DNA of 64,000 nucleotides, from positions 6,903,739 through 6,967,738 of the forward strand of contig OX336340.1 of the NCBI GenBank assembly GCA_946902875.1. Reading direction: 5' to 3'. Source of the stretch: Nematopogon swammerdamellus. Its lineage: Eukaryota > Arthropoda > Insecta > Lepidoptera > Adelidae. Both the position numbers and the translations under genes were made by a program. The notes below the pieces were generated by a model. That model searched no databases, was not told the origin of the DNA, and was given only the letters and a program-made list of their open reading frames with translations. This document shows positions 1 through 11,314 of this stretch, one piece after another. Position 1 is the first letter of the stretch. Every line of letters begins with the position of its first letter.

Positions 1-29
1 TGCACCTACCCTGGTTCTATATGTAAATA

Positions 30-120
30 AGGGTAGGCTGGTGGAAAATGCCATAGGCATTAAGTGCTACCTTCTGTACAACAATATGTGCAATAAACGT
101 TTTTTGATTTGATTAATTGA
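30..120 (+). repeat. LINE-type 3' tail
   Basis: The stretch ends in a short-spaced 'tgcaataaacg' tail followed by an AT-rich simple tail, and its wording (gccataggcattaag, then tgcaataaa) is like the 3' ends of common lepidopteran retroelements. No coding part is visible because the window begins here. The call rests on recalled family resemblance. Confidence 0.3.
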
Positions 121-845
121 TCTTATTAGAGGGAGAGAGCCTAATAAAGAAATAGTCAAATGTGATGAGGGAAAAGGGGACGAATGTAGATTAGGGGGAG
201 AATAATAAATAATGTCCCGGGTGGTAAATTAGAGGAGTGAAAAAATTTGCCCTACCACCAGTAGCTTTTATTATTATTATTTTATTAATTCTAAAATATT
301 TGACCGAAAGATGACCCCTCGAGATGTGTTGTTGTACTCCTTACGATTTCTCGATTGAACGAATAAGTATGTGTAATTCCGATGGTTGAAGTGACAGGCG
401 AAGGGATGGGAGACGGCCAGAGAAATTAATCTTTACCCCATCCGCAGAAAAGTCTTACTACTTCTATGCCCCGGGACGTATAATCTTAAAATTCATCTTC
501 ACACATCCCCAACTAGACACTAACTGAAATAGAAATAGGTAGTTGAGCGGGTGAGAGCAGGACACAACTAATACGGCGAGCAGAAGGATTCGCAAAGATA
601 AACAGGAAATGGCATACGCATCCGCAGTGCGCGCGTACGGCCTGCTACGACGATTAGTGCGCGGAGTGTATTACAAAAAAAAAAAACAGTCGAATTGAGA
701 ACCTCCTCCTTTTTTTGAAGTCGGTTAAAAATACGTTTATTCGGATATTTTGGCAATCTTGATAACAATGATCTATCGTCAAGTTGATCTATAGAAAAAA
801 ACAGGTCATACGAGTGGTTTCTGCCTGGTTTGAACGTGGGCGAAG
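121..845. other. no recognisable gene
   Basis: AT-rich intergenic DNA with a short A-run near 675. I see no coding region with splice or codon support and no clear repeat boundary. Confidence 0.5.
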
Positions 846-1091
846 CAGTGTTGCTAACTTAGCTACTTCATAGCTAGATCTACCTATTTTTGGGTGTCAG
901 CTACAATTTAATGAAACTTGTAGCTAATTTTTTTAGCTACTTTTCCTAGCTACTAAGTGGATGATAAAAAAATATATACAGGGTGTCCAGTTGGAAAGTT
1001 CATATTTTAAACGTTTTTTTAAATTGTTATTATTAAAAGTAAAGTATTAAAGTATTTATTTACATCAAAATATTCATAAATTCAGCGATTT

Positions 1092-2127
1092 TCACTTTTT
1101 GAATATGATTCCGTCCAAATGTTTTCCGTCCATTCGTACGCACTCTTCTAATCGTGCGCGCAAACTCACGAACACTATGATGCAGAGTTGCGGAGAAATG
1201 TTATTGATTTCGCGGCCGATATTTTCTTTCAAGGCTCTTAATGTCCGTGGATTGTTGGAGTAGACGTTTGATTTTAAGTAACCCCACAGAAAAAAATCAA
1301 TTTTTTTTTTATGTAATCCGGTATGCGTGGCTGAGTTGGAGGGGCCGAAGCGCATGCTCCGACCAGACAATATCACCTCAGAGAAGGTAGGTGCCATACC
1401 GGAGACTTCCCTGGATTGCTGGCTATACTGGACCAGAGGAGAACACAACCGAGGCTGCTATGGGGCCATCTTACATCCAGTACGGTGGTACAAACCCAGT
1501 CGGCTACAATTTGAGCCTACCACCTAGTAAGGGGCAAGGGAAGGGACCTACAGTTTTACACCGGTTCCGAACGGTGAAGCAGCAGGTGTAGGTATGCACA
1601 TGGAGTGAGATCGGGTGACCTGGGAGGCCAGGGTATGTTTCCGAACCTCGATATCACTTTTTGGGGAAAAAGCTCTCGCACCGTGTCCAGGGACCCCCTA
1701 GCAGTATGGGCAGTGGCCCCATCCTGCTGAAACTATGTGTTATTGTCAAAGTCTGAATCCATCTCCACAATAGGAGCAAAAAATGTATCGATCATGTTTC
1801 TGTACCGTTCGGAATGACTGTCAGTACTTGACCATTTTGATTTTCAAAGAAAAACGGACCAGTTACGATAATTACGAATTTTCAAAGAAAAACGGACTGC
1901 GGTAGAGACAGTAGGCGCGGGGCCTGGAATGGGTTGGTTGGCGGCCGAACTCGGTTCACGGAACTTCTTTATTCACTTTTTTTAACAGATTAACACTTTG
2001 GGCATCTCTTGGTGGGCGAATATTGTAGTGCAAACGAAATTTCCGAAGCGCTGCAGCGTAGGATTCACCATTCTTCAAATAAGCTGCTATTGCAAAAGCG
2101 CGGTGCAATCCCGTCCAACACTCCATC
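1092..2127 (-). pseudogene. mariner-like transposase pseudogene
   Basis: Read on the minus strand from about 2127 downwards there is an N-terminal helix-turn-helix stretch (AFAIAAYLKNGESYAAALRK). A DDE-region piece follows with QQDGATAHTARGSLDTVREL and then WPPRSPDLTP. After the SINE interruption the C-terminal piece FFLWGYLKSNVYSNNPRTLR and an ending HLDGIIFKK follow. These are the usual landmarks of arthropod mariner-type (DUF4817-like) transposases. Frameshifts, stops and the SINE between SPDLTP and FFLWGYL make it non-functional. The two visible acidic DDE positions are the D of QQDGAT and the D of SPDLTP; the first catalytic D was not located. Confidence 0.75.
1301..1600 (-). repeat. SINE family B copy inside mariner transposase
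   Basis: A T-run at 1301-1310 is followed by the reverse complement of the family B body (compare 42114-42528). It reads from the tail (atgtaatccggtatg) to the 5' unique part ending about gtatgcac at 1599. The tRNA-like head is missing, so the copy is 5' truncated. It sits in the catalytic domain of the mariner transposase. Confidence 0.75.
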
Positions 2128-2372
2128 GTGATTACTAAACCCGCAGATTGCGCGCGTCGATCGAGATCACTCCCTGCTTTCCCGTGTCAACCGTTCCAGC
2201 GCAATTCAAATTTGAAATGTGAACTTTCTCGCTGGACACACTGTATATATTACCAATGGATGATTTATTATTCTTTTCGTGAGGAGCTTCATACGTTTGT
2301 ATGGGTTGAGCTCTATTTTCTAACTCATTTGGCTATTTTCTTAGAAAAGGTGTTGGCAACACTGAGGCGAAG

Positions 2373-3740
2373 ACCTAATTGTAGATTAGATAAAGACCTA
2401 ATACAATACAGTTATAATATTATAGTATGGTTTTGGTCAATTAAAATTTTGTTAATTACATACAGTATTGTCAAAATCTACAGGATATTAGATTTAGAAA
2501 GATGGACCGCGCTACTACGACTGACCTGGGGACGGAGCGGCGGCGGCCGCGCGATCGCTGTTCTCTGCACGATATAAATGACAACGGTAGCAAATGTATA
2601 CATAATATTATAGTAGCAGATTCGTGTTAGTAAGCCCGCACTCGTGTTACACACTGTGTACAGTTACAGCACAGGTTACAGGTCACGGGACCAACTAATT
2701 GGCGGGCAGTGCACCAACTAATCATGCACTGCTGTGTGTGCCCCTCCCTCCCCCTCCCCAACCCCCGCGTTCCCCCCTCACCCCTGACGGGCTCCGCATG
2801 GACATGCACGGTCTCCCTGTCCCGACAGTCCAGCTTCAATTTTCCTCATCTGCATAGGTCTATGTAGGTACAGTTCGGCCAACTATTTTTTCTATTGAAA
2901 GCTAGACACAGTTCTAATAGATGATTTCAGTGGGGACCGGCTGTGAATTCCGGTGCATGCTAATTCTCCCTCCTCAGTCGCAGAGTTGAGTGTTTATCAA
3001 TCGCGAAAGCGTTAGCGAGAGACTCATACATAACAGCCTGTGGTGGTACCACAGTCCGCAGACAATATTGGCGATTTCTGCGATTCTCTAACCGTCATCA
3101 CCTTGCATTTGCCGTAATGGTCTGAATGAACGGCGGTCGAAACGGCTATGAAAACAGTTCGTGTTTTCCGTTAAAATATTTTTTTTTACTTTTCGTTGCC
3201 TACATGTAACGTGCCCAAGTAAATATTTATGTCTCAATTTTAATACCAATTGGATCGCTAGAAGAGTTGCATCTTTTCCCCATACATATATTTGTACGCA
3301 ACAAAATGTAAAAATACTTTCTACTACACAATGAAAATGAGAATATTATGGTGGCTGTCCGTGAGTCATCCAAGCCACCTCTTAACCTGTTAACCGCTCG
3401 ACATTTTTCATAGTGGTAACTCATGGTACGTCCTTGTACGTCCTTGCTCGCGTGAACCGAAGTTCACGCGAGCGAAATTACCAGCAAGGGCTATACCTAG
3501 TTGTTTACATTTTCATTACTTCGCTTGAACAATGTCTTATGAATCTAGATAAACTGCATCTGGGGCGAGCGATCTGTCAGCGAGCGATCGATCTTAGGTC
3601 TCGACACTTTGCCGATGAAAAGAATTGACTCTGAAAATAGATTGGACTATGCTTGAACGTGCCGGTAGAGGTTGAAAGTCTATAATAAATCTTGTCTATA
3701 ATAAGTCTAAATAGACTATGGGCGGTGTTATTATGTGGCC
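2373..3740. other. no gene recognised; SINE scraps
   Basis: Mixed AT-rich sequence with pyrimidine-rich DNA at about 2740-2780. A short piece at about 3120-3170 (gaacggcggtcgaaacggct, then ttcgtgttttccgt) matches the middle of SINE family A in + orientation. No gene can be supported. Confidence 0.45.
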
Positions 3741-3744
3741 ATTC

Positions 3745-3895
3745 ACTAAATACTTTTATGAAAAATACCCTGCGAAGTTTCTTGTCGGTTCGTGGGTGTA
3801 AATTGTAACCGAACCGGATAGAACAAATTGTGACAAGTTCCAGTGCAGTCTAACTGCCATATGAATGATCAATAAACTATACAACAATACAATAT
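3745..3895 (-). repeat. interspersed repeat D, copy 1
   Basis: This stretch (ataccctgcgaagtttcttg ... agtctaactgccatatgaat gatcaataaac) is nearly identical to 53695-53820. Read in reverse complement its start resembles the coding end of a retroelement (a DKKLRR-type ending). Only the repetition is certain. Confidence 0.55.
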
Positions 3896-4045
3896 AAAGT
3901 AAATACATTTTTGCCACTCGAGAACAGGCGACATTCTCTTAGTCGTGTCTGATTCATGTCGTATTTTCGAGAATAAATAGTAATATGATACACGTCTTAG
4001 AAATGTTATTTTTATGCTTTTGCAATAGGTAGGTATGTATATAAT

Positions 4046-4150
4046 AGTGTTGCAACGGATATCCAGTTACTACCCGGTATCCGGTCACTTTTTGGTATCA
4101 GCAGATAGCCGGATAGTAGGTATATAAACCAGCTAATGTCGGATAGTGAA
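4046..4150 (+). mobile_element. possible hAT-type terminus
   Basis: The sequence begins TAGTGTTGCAACGG and then repeats the word GGATA/TATCC (ggatatcc, ggtatccgg, ccggatag). This resembles the subterminal-repeat design of the three better supported hAT-type elements in the window. I could not find a matching right end, so it may be truncated. Confidence 0.3.
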
Positions 4151-4879
4151 ATATTGAAAAAAAAAAGCTGATTTACAAAAAGAAAACAGTTGTGCCTGAT
4201 ATTTCAGGGGGTTAATCTGTATCTATGACTAAATCATATCTGTAAGTATGAATACTGTATAAAAAACGTATAAAAACTACTTAAGTACTTAGATAAAAAA
4301 AACGTCGGCGAAATTGAAAAAAAAAAAACCATTTTAATTCTCCATACATTTTCACAACTAACCTCTAAATGCAGAAAATTTAATTTTTTTGGAATCTAAT
4401 TAGCTTTAGCGATAGTGAACCCCCTGAATATACGGCATGGTAATAAAATCACCCATCACCCAGCATTCACTTGCTACAAAGGGTACTTGCTACAAGATCC
4501 ATAAAAAAAAAAAAATCGAATATACGACCGAAGAAAAAATAATTCGTTGCAACAAACACTATTATATATAGGTCCACTGCTCTCCATAGGTCTCTTCAAT
4601 TTTCCTCCAGTCCTCGCGGCCTTTAGCGGTACGGAACCACCGATTACCGCCGACTTACTTAATGTCATAAAAATTGGAATAAGTTCGGCGACAAAACTGC
4701 AGTTTTTTGTAAATTTTAAAACATTTAAATATTTATTAATGCAAAATTGGTGATTATAATACATATAGACAAGTTATAAATTTTTGAAATTGCCTCAATA
4801 ATTGACATTATACTTGATTTATTAAATCAATAATTTTTTTTTTGTTCACATTTCCTTACGACCTTTCTATCAAACTATT

Positions 4880-5090
4880 AGACACATTTATATACGGCCT
4901 GTCTGCGGGGAAAAAAACCCGGCGTATTTTGGCATCAGTTTTATCAAAATCGGTTCAGTGGATCCGGAGATATCTACGTGTGACCGACAGATAGAAAGAC
5001 AGACAGACGGACAGACAAGGAGACAGACACCCGAGTGATCCAGTCCCTTTTTTCGCCATTTTGCGACGGGACCCTAAACATAAATAAATA
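4880..5090 (+). repeat. lepidopteran high-copy repeat end with acagacag tract
   Basis: The string tcaaaatcggttcagtggat ccggagatat, then acagacagac, then gcgacgggaccctaaa is the characteristic end of a widespread lepidopteran repeat. Related ends occur near 15020-15110, 22320-22405, 34500-34565 and 38150-38270. Confidence 0.5.
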
Positions 5091-5109
5091 AATATTGCAC
5101 TGGGTGCTT

Positions 5110-5930
5110 GTAACTGGTTAAATTAATTGCCGCCAAACCTTCCCAAGCCATCATCCCCCGTGGCAAGGCATACGTCGTTAGCGATACATCCCGAGCCCTG
5201 TCGATCAGTCACCGCCCTCGCATCGCGTCACTCAACTTCTCGATGCCTCGTCATAAGTTCGAGACACTTTTTACCGGACGCCGAGGAATAGGCCATGAAA
5301 TATGGCGCCGCCGCGGCTCCTTCGGGGTACAAGCCATCTATTTATTTGATGGCTCAAGACTTCAGACTCCGCCGAATCGTGCGGCGTATATTTTTCAATT
5401 TATTAACCGTGGAGGGTCCGCGAGCACTTTGCCCGGTTGAAGCCCTGACGATTCTCGCTGGTTTAGTTTCGGGATAAGCCAAGGAACAAAGAAAATCGGA
5501 TGTTTAGAGAAACTTTACAATAAACGGGGCGGGAGGGAGCGAAGAGCGGACTGTAGCGGAGTTTTATTGCCTCCTCGGTGCTTGCTACGCATAATTTATA
5601 AATTAAGGCAGTAAATAGAGAAAGAGTAAAAAAGAAAATAAAGATGGCTGACCAATAGTTTTGTCAAAAATAAAACCCATCTTCGTCACACTTTTTTTTA
5701 GTTCCTTTGAATGTTCTTCGTCGCCACAAGAGAGCCACTCGGTCGATATGTCGACAACGAATAGATCCGTGCGTATATCTGTGTACGATCTAAATATAAT
5801 TATTGTAAAATTTCTAAGCTCCTTACAATGCGATGGCCGAAATTCTGTCGGGCAGCATTGACATCGAAATATGATTTAAGTATACGTCCGGAAATTTAAT
5901 AATTATATATATTTAAATATATATGCATAT
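5110..5930. other. GC-richer stretch without a supported gene
   Basis: 5110-5480 is richer in GC than its surroundings and has short open frames, but no frame shows a recognisable domain or splice-linked continuation. 5500-5930 returns to AT-rich DNA ending in an ACATACAT microsatellite. Confidence 0.4.
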
Positions 5931-5934
5931 TTAT

Positions 5935-6090
5935 TACATACATACATACACACATACCACAAGCTGTATCCCAACAATCGGGATAAGCAGAGTAATCGGT
6001 GTTGTGCTCCAAGTACTCTGTTTAATAACAGCACAACACCGACCACCACGTTTCGCAAAGTACCTATTGGGACAACCTAACTATCAAGAA
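5935..6090 (+). repeat. interspersed repeat C, copy 1, with hairpin
   Basis: After an ACAT microsatellite comes a repeat containing caatcgggataagcagagta and the hairpin arms atcggtgttgtgct and agcacaacaccgac. It ends caccacgtttcgc. Copies occur at about 49845-49930, 53560-53665 and, inverted, 54530-54665. Confidence 0.6.
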
Positions 6091-6174
6091 GCAAGTAAGG
6101 CACAAAGACACACCTGCTGCATGATTTGGTGAAAGGACAGTGCCTAGATGAGAGGTGACTAACCTGTAGCCCTT

Positions 6175-6285
6175 TAGCACGGCATCTCGTCCTTATCCTT
6201 TAGTCGGCTTTTCGACATGCACGGGGAGAGATGCAGTGAGGCTATTCTTTTTTAAGTACCTGCCCCACACGGTACGGCATATTTA
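6175..6285 (-). repeat. SINE family A 5' fragment
   Basis: Reverse complement of the family A 5' block: cctttagtcggcttttcgac, acggggagagatgcagt, then accccacacggtac-like ending. Body and poly(A) are absent. Confidence 0.6.
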
Positions 6286-6360
6286 TTCGATGATTATAAT
6301 GAGAAATCAAGGATCTTAACAGACATGCAGATAGACAAGTGAATTTGAATTTCCCGCCCG

Positions 6361-6465
6361 CACGTGACGTCACCGGGGCGGCGGAGGAGGCGTGACGTCA
6401 CATCCTAGCCGGCGCTCGCTCGCTTAGCGTAATAACTTCCGGTGCGAAGCCACCGGAAGTGGAGT
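6361..6465. promoter_or_regulatory. CpG-rich cluster with two CREs and an ETS palindrome
   Basis: Two perfect CRE octamers (tgacgtca) lie at 6365-6372 and 6393-6400. Two ETS-type cores lie in an exact 10-bp inverted repeat (acttccggtg at 6435-6444, caccggaagt at 6451-6460). The neighbourhood up to about 6540 is CpG-rich in an AT-rich setting. This is what a promoter or enhancer would look like, but no start codon or exon could be attached to it. Confidence 0.4.
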
Positions 6466-6540
6466 CTGATGCGCCATATCCGGCCGCCACTGCGCGCAGC
6501 CGCAACCGGAGAACTACCACGTAACATTTCACGGCGCGAT

Positions 6541-7470
6541 TGGGAAAACGTTTAATTGAATCTGGCTGCTGTCAAATCCGTGTAAACATTTTTAAAATTC
6601 AACGGCCGTTCGACTTGAAAGACTTGAAATGAGAGAATGAACGAGACCGCTTGCTGACCAAATATAGAAATTACACTCTTTTGTTAATTACATAGGTATG
6701 TTGTTCGCTTAAATCTTTTGCTATACCTGGATACATAGGTATATTTCATTACATGCGACTCTCAAACAACCACAATTATCTGGAAGAAAAACTGGAATTT
6801 CTGTAAGCAAGGGATAAGTCCGCCCTTGCACGTCATTAAAAAAAAAATTATTGAACTTGTTCCTGAAAATGTATTTGAGCAATAAAATATTACTATCTAT
6901 CCTTAGTTAGGAATACGAGTAATTTATCGTGTTTAATCGTTCAGTGTTGACGGTTTGGTCAAACTATTAAAACATGTGCATAGGTTTGATAAAAACAATT
7001 CAGTTTTTTCTTTATATTTTTCCAGTTGCACGATACAATTTTTACGTGATAGTCCTCCGATTTTTTTCTCACTTTCATGGACTATCGAACAGTAAAGACA
7101 GTCTCGCCTGTAAGGGGCGAGCAGAGAGGAAGTGGGAAATATCTCAGTAGGAGGTATTTCTTCTCGCGTTCGCCCTTCCGCACCAACTTTCCTTCGCCGC
7201 CGTCGGTGTTATTGTGTTTGTTGCCTTGTTTATCCGGCCTCGGACCGCCGGAACACTTTTCTATATCCTCCAATATCCCCAAACTCGGTGAGGACGGAAA
7301 ATGGGATCATGAGTGTGAGCAATAACTCTGTGGACTGTTACTGAAAACAGATTTACGCGGCGGCGACGCTTAGGGAATGGATTATAATAGAATCGTAAGA
7401 CCATCCGTTCGCTCTTACGTCTATACAAATCGCACCTCGGCTAAAATAGAGTCATACCAGAATAATTAAT
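6541..7470. other. no gene recognised
   Basis: AT-rich DNA with one GC-richer segment at about 7080-7300 that has short overlapping open frames on both strands and no recognisable domain. No repeat family identified. Confidence 0.4.
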
Positions 7471-7474
7471 GCAT

Positions 7475-7600
7475 TTTGAGTTAATATAGAATAAAATAGA
7501 ATAGAAATATCCTTCATTGTACTTAAATATAAATTTTACAAAAGGCGGACTTATTACCCATGGCAATCTCTGCCAGTCAACCTTCTTAATTGAAAACATA
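7475..7600 (-). repeat. LINE 3' end, reverse orientation
   Basis: The run agaataaaatagaatagaaa followed by tatccttcattgtac and then ggcggacttattacccatgg caatctctgccagtcaacct is like the reversed 3' tail of a common lepidopteran non-LTR element. No coding part remains. Confidence 0.4.
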
Positions 7601-8154
7601 ATATAAAGGTAGCAACAAAAGAAGAGAAATGAAAGAAACTTAATACTAACGAAAGTTAATTAATAAAAGTATACAAGCAGACGCCAGGCATAATATATAC
7701 ATACAGTTACAGTACCTAATATAATATATAACATAAATATAGGGCATATTAAAATACTAAATAAGAATACATAGACGCATACTTATTTATGTATTATGTA
7801 CTAACAATAGATACTCGATAAATAAATTACATAAACTGCTTAGATATATCTATAAATAATAAATAAAGTCACCTTATTCCTTGGATATATAAGACCCTTT
7901 CAAGCGCTTTTTGAACGTGGCCAGAGATGGAGATGTTCTTATTTCTTGTGGGAGATATACTACGATATTCAGCGTTAAATTATCTACAAATTTTCGTACG
8001 CTCCCTAAGTCGTATGTCGCACTCGGACAATGTTATTCAAATGGAAATATACTCTACAATTTGAAAAGTAAGCAACAACTATTTTACTAGAACTAAACAT
8101 TTTGAAATTACTATTGTAAAATGGGCTTAGGCTAAGGGTCTTTGCAGACGAATG

Positions 8155-8404
8155 ATTTTTTTTTATATGTAATCCGGTATGGGTGGCTGAGTCAGTCAGA
8201 GGGGCCAAAGCACATGCTCTGACCAGCCTATATCACCTCCGAGAAGTATAGTGTGCCATAACGGATACTTCCCTCGAATGCTGGTTTTACTGGACTAGAG
8301 GAGAACACAACCGAGGCTGCTATGAGGCCATCTTACAGCCAGTACGGTGGTACCAACCCAGTCGGCTACAATTTGAGCCTACCACCCAGTACGGGGCAAG
8401 GGAT
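8155..8404 (-). repeat. SINE family B copy
   Basis: Reverse complement of the family B body: T-run at about 8158, then taatccggtatgggtggctg, gaccagcctatatcacctcc, and the core ending caacccagtcggctac and cagtacggggcaag. The head is truncated. It abuts a family A copy in the opposite orientation. Confidence 0.75.
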
Positions 8405-8434
8405 TTACTTACTTTCGTAGGTAATACCTAGTTT

Positions 8435-8776
8435 GTCAGCCTCGGTCGATCGTTAGTAATGTGATGGGTGGCCGCTCGATTCTTGGAGGCTGACCGTGGT
8501 TCGGATTCTACATAAAACTTTAGGTCCCTTCGCTTCTTACCTTACTAGGTGGTAGAGTTTAAACCACCCGGGTTGATTAAAACTGAATGCACGGAATGAA
8601 CGGTCGGTTGAAACGGCTATGTAAATAGTTCGTGTTCTCCGTCCAGTTCAGTGTAGCCGGCACGACCGAAAGGAGGCGCTGACATGGCACCTAGTTCACC
8701 AAGATGTTATGGGCTGACATCACACGGACGTAGTATGTGATGTAGCCAACCGTGTCAGTTTTCATAAACCAAAGTT
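8435..8776 (+). repeat. SINE family A copy with partial head
   Basis: Begins gtcagcctcgg, keeps the ggaggctgac arm and the ggttcggattc box, then the family body (actaggtggtag, cagttcagtgtagccggcac) and the 3' domain ending gccaaccgtgtcag. The 5S-like middle is shortened to gtgatgggtggccgctcg. Confidence 0.75.
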
Positions 8777-8814
8777 ATTATTAACAAATCAATTCAAATA
8801 TAATTCAAGATTTC

Positions 8815-9036
8815 GAATTTGTTGCGTTTGTGGTTGAAACCCTCGGTCCGTGGAGCAGTGAAGCCAAAATCTTCTTGAAGAGGCTTGGGCCTCTGCTGGT
8901 CGACGCAACTGGCGTCCCGCAATCAAGGGCCTACTTTATTCAAAGGGTAAGCCTTGCCATCCAGCGGGGTAATGCAGCAAGTGTTCTAGGAACATTTGAA
9001 AATGCCCCTTTTGATAGTTATTTTAATGTTTGTTAG
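8815..9036 (+). pseudogene. retroelement Pol C-terminal tail remnant
   Basis: The open frame reads VETLGPWSSEAKIFLKRLGP and then FIQRVSLAIQRGNAASVLGT. I associate such a tail with the ends of reverse-transcriptase polyproteins in many animal genomes. No reverse-transcriptase domain is present upstream, which is SINE DNA. It is a fragment; the family is uncertain. Confidence 0.35.
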
Positions 9037-9654
9037 TTAGGTTTATTTCTTTAATTATTAGTATTACTTTTTTATATTTTATGTGAATAAAGTATTTTAT
9101 TGTAGTAAACTTTGTATGTCCGTACAGAAATGTATCTACTGCCATTACTATCGAACCGGATGCATCCAGCGGAAGTTTTTTTTGGAAAAAAGTCTTGATA
9201 AAACAGATTTCGCAAATTGCCGTCGAAATTGACAAAAACAAAGGCGACACGATAGTGGTAACACCCATATTGCAGACGTTCGCAACCTCTACAATTTCCG
9301 ACCTTCCTTATCGGATCAGTGTTGCCAACAATAAAAATAAACGACAGTCGTGGGTTGTCGCAATGTTCGCGTCCATTTCGCGCCGTTTTACTTCGAATAA
9401 ACAATCGTTGGGGTGATAGATTCCCTTTTGCCAATTCCAGTCCCCTTATTGTCAATTTCGCGCGGCGCACATTTTCTTTATTTCCACTATTTATTTTCAC
9501 GGCCTATCGGTTCGTTCATAGTATGTTATTATTTTATATATTTATTTTCACATTTTATTTACAAGACAGTATTAAAAACACATTTTTACATTAATTCTAT
9601 ATACCTATATATTAAATTACACAAAATTCATATCTATGTACAATAAAATGGCGT

Positions 9655-9780
9655 TATCGCCGGCGCGGAGGCGGCGGCGGCGCGGCGGCGGTGGCGGGAG
9701 ACAGGTCTTCAAGCACGACGGCGGGTTCAGGCTGTGGCTGCGGAGCTCTCCTAGACGACGGCGCGGCGATCCGAGGTAAG
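9655..9780. other. GC-rich candidate exon, strand ambiguous
   Basis: A sharp GC-rich island in AT-rich DNA. On the minus strand a frame preceded by an acceptor-like ggcag at about 9781-9785 reads a proline-rich tail (VVLEDLSPATAAAPPPPPRR) to a stop near 9659, followed by AT-rich DNA with AATAAA-type signals like a 3' UTR. On the plus strand an ATG frame ends at a good splice donor (gaggtaag, 9773-9780). Either could be an exon of an unseen gene, or neither. No partner exon was found. Confidence 0.25.
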
Positions 9781-10162
9781 CTGCCAGCCATATAGGTGGT
9801 GGTACTACACAACATAGGCCACCACCACCCTCATACCGGAGAGCTCCGTATCCGCCTGGCTGAGGGGTGACGACACGCAGCTCTTCTATCTGTCCATGTT
9901 AGGCCTCTTGCGTGCGCACGCGCGGCGCCGCACCGGTAGCGGAGGCTGAAGGCGGGACACAGGATCCCGATAGCCTCAAGCAGACCAGCGGATCTCTTAG
10001 AGCCCAGAGTCCCTAAGGAATAGAGAATGCTCAACGAACTCCAATACAAGTACTAAAATCCTCTCACTTGTCACATCATATTATGACGAAATGTATGAAA
10101 AGACTTTTTCATAAACGTTCGAAAGAAACATTAATCAAAATTAAACTATGAAAACTCATGTA

Positions 10163-10488
10163 CCGTGTAGGGCCGGTACTTTAAAAGAATAGCCCCACTG
10201 CATCTCTCCCCGTGTATGTCGTAAAAGACGACTAAGGGATATGACTCCCTTCTTATATTACTAGGTGGTAGGGTTTAACTCGCCCGGGTTGGTACCACCG
10301 CACTGAATGAAAGGTCGGTCGAAACGGCTATTTAAATAGTTTGTGTTTTCCGTCCAGTTCAGTGTAGCCGGCACAACTGAAGGGAATCACTGACGTGGCA
10401 CCAAGTTCACCCGGTGTTATGGGCTGACATCACGGATGTTGTAGGTGATGTAGCCAACCGTGTCAGTTTCCATAAAAAAAAAAAAAAA
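10163..10488 (+). repeat. SINE family A copy, left palindrome arm
   Basis: Starts ccgtgtagggccggtac, carries the 5' block (ccccactgcatctctccccg), the core (actaggtggtagggtttaac) and the 3' domain ending accgtgtcagtttcc plus an A-tract. The tRNA/5S-like head is absent. It forms the outer part of the long palindrome. Confidence 0.85.
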
Positions 10489-11314
10489 GTTATAAAAAAC
10501 TAAAACCCGACTACGTAAAAGCTAATTATGAAAATCGTTTAAATAAAAAAAAATAGTTATAAAAAACTAAAACCCGGCTACGAAAAAGCAAATTATGAAA
10601 ATAGTTTAACTATAACTAAAAATAACAAAATAATGTTTTCCATATAATTTATCAGATACAGCAATTCTCTTTTTATATTGATTCTACCTTAGCACTAACT
10701 CTATAAATTTTGATAAATTTATTATTTTTAACGTTCTAAATATAGAGCCGTGGTCGGGCGTTCTTCGTTCAACAAGACAAGTGAGGCCGTCGTCGTGCAT
10801 TATTAGAGCGTGGAACTTAGGACGGCCATCGCCATTGTGTCATACTGGCATCTTTTTGTAAGATCAGTCAGAGACAATCTAAAATTATTATAAGTAGATA
10901 CATAGGTACATACCGAACGTCAACGGCTATAATGCACAACGACGGTCTCACTTGTCTTGTTGAACGAAGAACGCCCGACCACGGCTCTATATTTAGAACG
11001 TTAAAAATAATAAATTTATCAAAATTTATAGAGTTAGTGCTAAGGTAGAATCAATATAAAAAGAGAATTGCTGTATCTGATAAATTATATGGAAAACATT
11101 ATTTTGTTATTTTTAGTTATAGTTAAACTATTTTCATAATTTGCTTTTTCGTAGCCGGGTTTTAGTTTTTTATAACTATTTTTTTTTATTTAAACGATTT
11201 TCATAATTAGCTTTTACGTAGTCGGGTTTTAGTTTTTTATAACTTTTTTTTTATTTTAGGCTTTTTTAAAAACTGTTTGCATACTTTAAATGTTGTATGT
11301 AACTCGTATATTGA

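Larger units (their letters stand above)
979..2243 (-). mobile_element. mariner-like DNA transposon, degenerate
   Basis: Inverted termini of about 35 bp begin CAGGGTGTCCAGTTGG on the left and end CTGGACACACTG on the right. Both are flanked by TA, the Tc1/mariner target duplication. The interior encodes a broken transposase on the minus strand and has been interrupted by a SINE at 1301-1600. It lies inside the hAT-type MITE, so it is the younger insertion. Confidence 0.75.
846..2364. mobile_element. hAT-type MITE with nested mariner insertion
   Basis: The left terminus CAGTGTTGC and the right terminus GGCAACACTG are inverted. They are flanked by near-identical 8-bp direct repeats (gggcgaag at 838-845, aggcgaag at 2365-2372; 7 of 8 match), the target-site size of hAT elements. 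The left subterminal 130 bp repeats the word TAGCTA/TAGCTAC. After removing the mariner inside it, the element would be only about 250 bp, so it is non-autonomous. The family is inferred from the terminal repeats and target duplication only. Confidence 0.65.

Noticed and set aside
2128..2577. 149-codon plus-strand frame
   Set aside because: It runs over the mariner right end, the hAT-type end and flanking DNA without a domain; chance frame.
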